Shown here: one piece after another, positions 60,749 through 64,000 of the stretch
How positions within the stretch are numbered: position 1 is the stretch's first letter
How the letters are laid out: the number at the start of each line of letters is the position of its first letter
Assembly (NCBI RefSeq): GCF_005280275.1
Contig: NZ_CP040021.1
Location: forward strand, 1,637,001 to 1,701,000
DNA length: 64,000 bases
Reading direction: 5' to 3'
Origin: Salinivibrio kushneri
GTDB lineage: Bacteria; Pseudomonadota; Gammaproteobacteria; Enterobacterales; Vibrionaceae
The notes under the pieces: model-generated
The model's input: the letters and a program-made list of their open reading frames with translations, nothing else
Told to the model about the DNA's origin: nothing
The model's database searches: none
Position numbers and translations under genes: made by a program

Positions 60749-62422
60749 ATGTCAACACGAAGTACGTCGGATGCGAGTAATGCCAGCGCATTGCAGCATC
60801 CGTTTGCCGATTGCGTCACACAGACCGGCCTGTTTAAAGGTGTTCATAAAAATATGATGATCGCCGCCACGCTCCTGGTTTGTGTCTTCGTGTTTTTTAC
60901 CGGATTTAATACTGATTTAGCCGGCCGTGTATTTGCTGCGGCACGTGGCTGGGTGGAGTCGACCTTTGGTTGGTATTACATGTTGGTGTTGGTGCTGTTA
61001 CTGGTCGCCAGCTTGACGATTGCCGTCACGCGTTTAGGAAACATTCGGTTAGGTGATGACGACGACCGGCCTGAGTTTAGCACCTTCTCGTGGCTATCTA
61101 TGTTGTTTTCCGCGGGTGTTGGCGTTGGCATACTGTTTTTTGGGGTAGCCGAACCCACGCTCTACTTTGATACAAGTGGTGCGTTCGGCTACCCCAACAA
61201 CCCGTATGCGGATATGGCCGGAGCCACCACCATGGGCTTTGACCGCGCGGCGGATGCCTTGCGTGTCACCTATTTCCATTGGGGCTTTCATGGCTGGGCG
61301 GTGTATGTGATTGTCGGCCTCGCGCTCGCTTATTTCTCATTTAGGAAAAAGCTGCCTCTCGCACTGCGTTCCACGGTGCACCCGCTGATTGGTGATCGTA
61401 TTTACGGGCCCATCGGCCATATTATCGATATCTTAGGGGTACTTGGCTGCGTGTTCGGCGTCGCCACCTCGCTGGGTCTCGGTGTCAGTCAGATTGCCGT
61501 AGGGCTTGACCGTCTATTTGGCGTCGACCCGGGCGTGACGACGCAAGTTATCCTCATTGCTCTGATTTCCGTGGCGTCCATCTTGTCGTCTCTCTCCGGG
61601 GTCGGCAAAGGGATCCGAATCATTTCTGAGTGGAATATTATCGTCTCAGCATTAGTAATCGCCTACTTTTTATTCGGCGGGCCTACGGCTTGGTTAGTGC
61701 AGATCTTTGGCGCTTCACTGAGCGACTATTTGGTCGAATTCATTCCGATGGGGCTATGGTTCCCAGAGGCGCAAGGCCCCACCGCGTGGCAAAACGCTTG
61801 GACTATTTTCTATTGGGGCTGGTGGATTGGCTGGGCGCCCTTTATTGGCTTGTTTATTGCGCGTATTTCTCGCGGCCGTACCTTGCGCGAGTTTGTGGTT
61901 TGCGTGCTGTGTGCGCCAACACTGATGATTTTTGCTTGGCTGGCAATTTTTGGTGGTAACGCCTTACATCAAGAGCTTGTTGCCGATGCTGGGATTGGCA
62001 CCGCCGGCATTATTGATTTGGTCAATGGTTGGGACTTACCGGCGGCGCTGTTTGCCACCGCTGATGGCATTACCGGTGGCGGGATCTGGGGTTGGATTCT
62101 CAACGCCATGATGATCTTCTTGCTGTTTAGCTGGTTTATTACCTCGTCAGACTCAAGCACCCTTGTGCTGACCACGATTTTGTCGATGGGCAATGACAAC
62201 CCGCCCAAACGCTTTCGAGTCTTCTGGGGCACCATGATCGGTGCCGTCGCCGCGGTATTGTTGGTCGCCGGTGGCTTACGCGCCCTACAAACCGCGAACA
62301 TGGTTACCGCCCTACCCATCAGTGTGTTGGTGATCTTAATGACCATCAGCGTGATGAAGTCTTTACTGGCAGAGTCGGTGGGTAAATCCACCGCCTCGAC
62401 ACCATCCAAAGCGAGTCGCTAG
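60749..62422 (+). CDS. BCCT-family betaine/choline/carnitine transporter
   Basis: The protein has 557 residues from ATG 60749 (AAGAGGA upstream). It has 12 membrane helices; the glycine-rich helix 3 GVGVGILFFGVAEP and the helix 8 signature FYWGWWIGWAPFIGLFIARISRGRTLREF are intact. BCCT carriers import compatible solutes with sodium or protons. Which betaine it prefers is not certain; the tryptophan box suits a quaternary amine. Together with betA it points to adaptation to high salinity. Confidence 0.9.
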   Translation: MSTRSTSDASNASALQHPFADCVTQTGLFKGVHKNMMIAATLLVCVFVFFTGFNTDLAGRVFAAARGWVESTFGWYYMLVLVLLLVASLTIAVTRLGNIRLGDDDDRPEFSTFSWLSMLFSAGVGVGILFFGVAEPTLYFDTSGAFGYPNNPYADMAGATTMGFDRAADALRVTYFHWGFHGWAVYVIVGLALAYFSFRKKLPLALRSTVHPLIGDRIYGPIGHIIDILGVLGCVFGVATSLGLGVSQIAVGLDRLFGVDPGVTTQVILIALISVASILSSLSGVGKGIRIISEWNIIVSALVIAYFLFGGPTAWLVQIFGASLSDYLVEFIPMGLWFPEAQGPTAWQNAWTIFYWGWWIGWAPFIGLFIARISRGRTLREFVVCVLCAPTLMIFAWLAIFGGNALHQELVADAGIGTAGIIDLVNGWDLPAALFATADGITGGGIWGWILNAMMIFLLFSWFITSSDSSTLVLTTILSMGNDNPPKRFRVFWGTMIGAVAAVLLVAGGLRALQTANMVTALPISVLVILMTISVMKSLLAESVGKSTASTPSKASR

Positions 62423-62438
62423 CGCGCACTCTCAGACT

Positions 62439-62468
62439 AACAGCGCCACCCTATGCGGTGGCGCTGTT
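62439..62468. terminator. Stem-loop between convergent BCCT and glpC genes
   Basis: A 12-bp perfect stem, AACAGCGCCACC/GGTGGCGCTGTT, has a 6-base loop and is followed by CTTT on the plus strand. The U-tracts are weak, so it may act as a two-way terminator of modest strength. Confidence 0.65.
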
Positions 62469-62482
62469 CTTTGCGGCGAAGC

Positions 62483-63739
62483 TCAAGACGCTGATGGAGC
62501 CTCAACGGCCATCGCCAGCACACTCACCGGATGCAAGGCTTCCAGCGACGTGTTTTCTTCAATTTGCCATTTACAGGTTTCACAGTCGGTGATCGCAAAG
62601 TCCGCTTGCGCAGCCTCTATCTGGGCAAATAAGCTACTACCAATCGCAATCGAGGTTTGATAGTTCTCGGTTTTAAACCCATAGGTGCCTGCCAAGCCAC
62701 AACATTCGCTATCGAGCACAACCACCTCTAATCCGGGGATCATACGCAATAGCTCAATGGTAAACATCGCATTACCACTGCGCGCCAAGTGACAAGGGGT
62801 ATGGTAAACCACCCGCTTATTGATTGGATTGAGCTTGGGCATCTCGCCATTCATAGCCGCTTTGAGTAAAAAGCGGGTCACAAAGCTGATTTGCCCAGCG
62901 ACCTCGCTGTTATCCACGCCCAGCACATGGGGATACTCTTCTTTTAACGTCAGCGCACAGGATGATGAGGTGGCGATCACTGGGCGCTCCTCAGCAACAG
63001 AATCGGCAATCATCGCGGTATTGGCGGTCGCGTTGCGGCGCGCTTTATCGTAAAAGCCATTGGCAATTAAAGGCACGCCACAGCACTTATGCTTGTCGAG
63101 CAATTGCACGCCGTACCCCATCGCATTCATCACTTTTACCAAGTCTTTACCAAGCTTCGGGTTATTAAAATTCACATAGCAACCGTGGAAGTAACTGACT
63201 TGTTTCGGGTATTCAGCTTGTGCCGCCGCTTGGCTTTTCATCCAACGCCGAAAGGTGCCAAAAGAATACTTGGGTAGAGATTTATGTTTATCCACCCCAA
63301 TCGTGGCATGCATCACCGCTTTCACTGGTTTCAGATCCGTCATCACATTTACCAGTGGCGCGACTGGATTAGCAAGCGTGCCAAACAAGTCGGTGTGGCT
63401 GAGCACGTAATCACGCATCAGCTTGGGGTTGATGTTTTTCTTGCCGTGTTTGCCGCGCGCCACCGCAATGATATCGCCAATTTTTACACCGGATGGGCAG
63501 GCGGTTTCGCAGCGTTTGCAGTTGGTGCATAGCTTGAGCAGGTCATCATAATACTCAGGATTTTTGATCCGCAGGCGCTCACCATCCGGGCCACATTCTT
63601 TGGGGCCAGGATACGCCGGGTTCGCTTTCGACACCGGACAATACACTGTGCACACCGTGCATTTAATGCATTGGTCAAAGCTGGTGGGTTGCGGCGCATG
63701 GTCGCTATAGTCACGCTGTTTAAGCCATTCAGTTAGCAT
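62483..63739 (-). CDS. glpC: Anaerobic glycerol-3-phosphate dehydrogenase subunit C
   Basis: The protein has 418 residues (E. coli GlpC 396). Two 4Fe-4S clusters are bound by CIKCTVCTVYCPV and CTNCKRCETACPSG. The C-terminal half has two CCG-type blocks (HKCCGVPLIANG, SECCGLAGTYGF) and a third cysteine group (SCAL, CETCKW). It anchors GlpAB to the membrane and passes electrons to the quinone pool. It overlaps glpB by 11 bp, so the order is glp(A)BC as usual. Confidence 0.93.
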   Translation of the reverse strand: MLTEWLKQRDYSDHAPQPTSFDQCIKCTVCTVYCPVSKANPAYPGPKECGPDGERLRIKNPEYYDDLLKLCTNCKRCETACPSGVKIGDIIAVARGKHGKKNINPKLMRDYVLSHTDLFGTLANPVAPLVNVMTDLKPVKAVMHATIGVDKHKSLPKYSFGTFRRWMKSQAAAQAEYPKQVSYFHGCYVNFNNPKLGKDLVKVMNAMGYGVQLLDKHKCCGVPLIANGFYDKARRNATANTAMIADSVAEERPVIATSSSCALTLKEEYPHVLGVDNSEVAGQISFVTRFLLKAAMNGEMPKLNPINKRVVYHTPCHLARSGNAMFTIELLRMIPGLEVVVLDSECCGLAGTYGFKTENYQTSIAIGSSLFAQIEAAQADFAITDCETCKWQIEENTSLEALHPVSVLAMAVEAPSAS

Positions 63740-64000
63740 GGGACGCCTCCTTAGCGCTCGCCATCACGGCGAGCGCACGTTGCGCGGCGGCGTAGCCAGT
63801 AGCGATCGCGACGCCACCGCCACAGCCTTCATAGACGGGATCGTAACCACTGAGTACCGCGCCACACACAAACAGGTTTTGGCAACGTTTGCCGCGTGCG
63901 GTGGGCCGCAGTTGATTGTCGGTATTGATGCCAAACGCCATAAAGGGATGGCTTTGCTGGCTAAAAAAGTCGTCGTTGCGCCACTCGCTGCGATCGGGGC
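63729..64000 (-). CDS. glpB: Anaerobic glycerol-3-phosphate dehydrogenase subunit B, C-terminal part
   Basis: Ninety residues are visible; the 5' part lies beyond the window end. The frame reads SEWRNDDFFSQQSHPFMAF, then GINTDNQLRPTARGKRCQNLF and VCGAVLSGYDPVYEGCGGGVAIATGYAAAQ, matching the end of GlpB, the flavin-binding subunit. GlpABC oxidises glycerol-3-phosphate under anaerobic conditions. Confidence 0.88.
   Translation of the reverse strand, partial: PDRSEWRNDDFFSQQSHPFMAFGINTDNQLRPTARGKRCQNLFVCGAVLSGYDPVYEGCGGGVAIATGYAAAQRALAVMASAKEASHAN

Overview
The window (about 50% GC, with a clearly AT-richer stretch at roughly 43-50 kb) reads as the chromosome of a marine or halophilic gammaproteobacterium, most likely Vibrionaceae. 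The support is VCR-like integron attC sites, a phosphate operon with the large marine-type PstA/PstC, several chemoreceptors and c-di-GMP proteins, and osmoprotectant genes (betA, a BCCT carrier). The genus is not resolved; Salinivibrio-, Grimontia- or Enterovibrio-like is my inference from base composition and gene set. No replication origin or rRNA operon is present.

Layout: 0-5 kb holds a cut-off MFS carrier, a DksA/TraR-like zinc protein, an AzlCD amino-acid exporter and small membrane proteins. 5-14.3 kb is a signalling block: a chemoreceptor, a receiver-DUF3369-HD-GYP protein with a structured leader, two tandem paralogous sensor kinases, a zinc-ribbon HD-GYP protein and a small NrtS-like protein. 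14.3-23 kb has betA with a GntR/FadR-type repressor and its palindromic operator, a chemoreceptor paired with a sigma-region-4-like protein, and a large PLP decarboxylase. A decayed copy of the GntR gene start and operator lies downstream of the decarboxylase gene. 23-29 kb holds four GNAT acetyltransferases (one RimJ), a tightly coupled DUF4177-YidD-TM2-nucleotidyltransferase operon and a PepO/M13 peptidase. 29-42 kb is housekeeping and envelope genes: MscS channel, RND efflux pair, ClsC-like phospholipase D protein, PfpI, second peptide deformylase, MFS carrier, YegD chaperone.

42-52.2 kb is the accessory region: a cluster of integron gene cassettes, all reading on the minus strand, with no integrase visible in the window (a CALIN-type array). 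Seven cassettes can be delimited because the core site at the cassette start is the exact reverse complement of the core that opens its own attC. An intact 1345-bp IS1111-type element sits precisely in one attC core, and two truncated relatives sit at the same place in two other attC sites. The 250-bp noncoding right end of the intact IS is where an IS1111-type guide (seek/bridge) RNA is expected, and it contains a segment matching the attC core. The cassettes carry acetyltransferases, a VOC protein, a lipoprotein, DUF2513, a P-loop protein and two HNH-type nuclease genes, one frameshifted.

52.5-64 kb returns to core genome: tRNA-Ser(UGA), pstSCAB with a candidate Pho box, a divergent phosphatase-like gene that lacks the catalytic arginine, a chemoreceptor, DUF3429, a BCCT betaine-type transporter, and glpC/glpB (cut by the window end).
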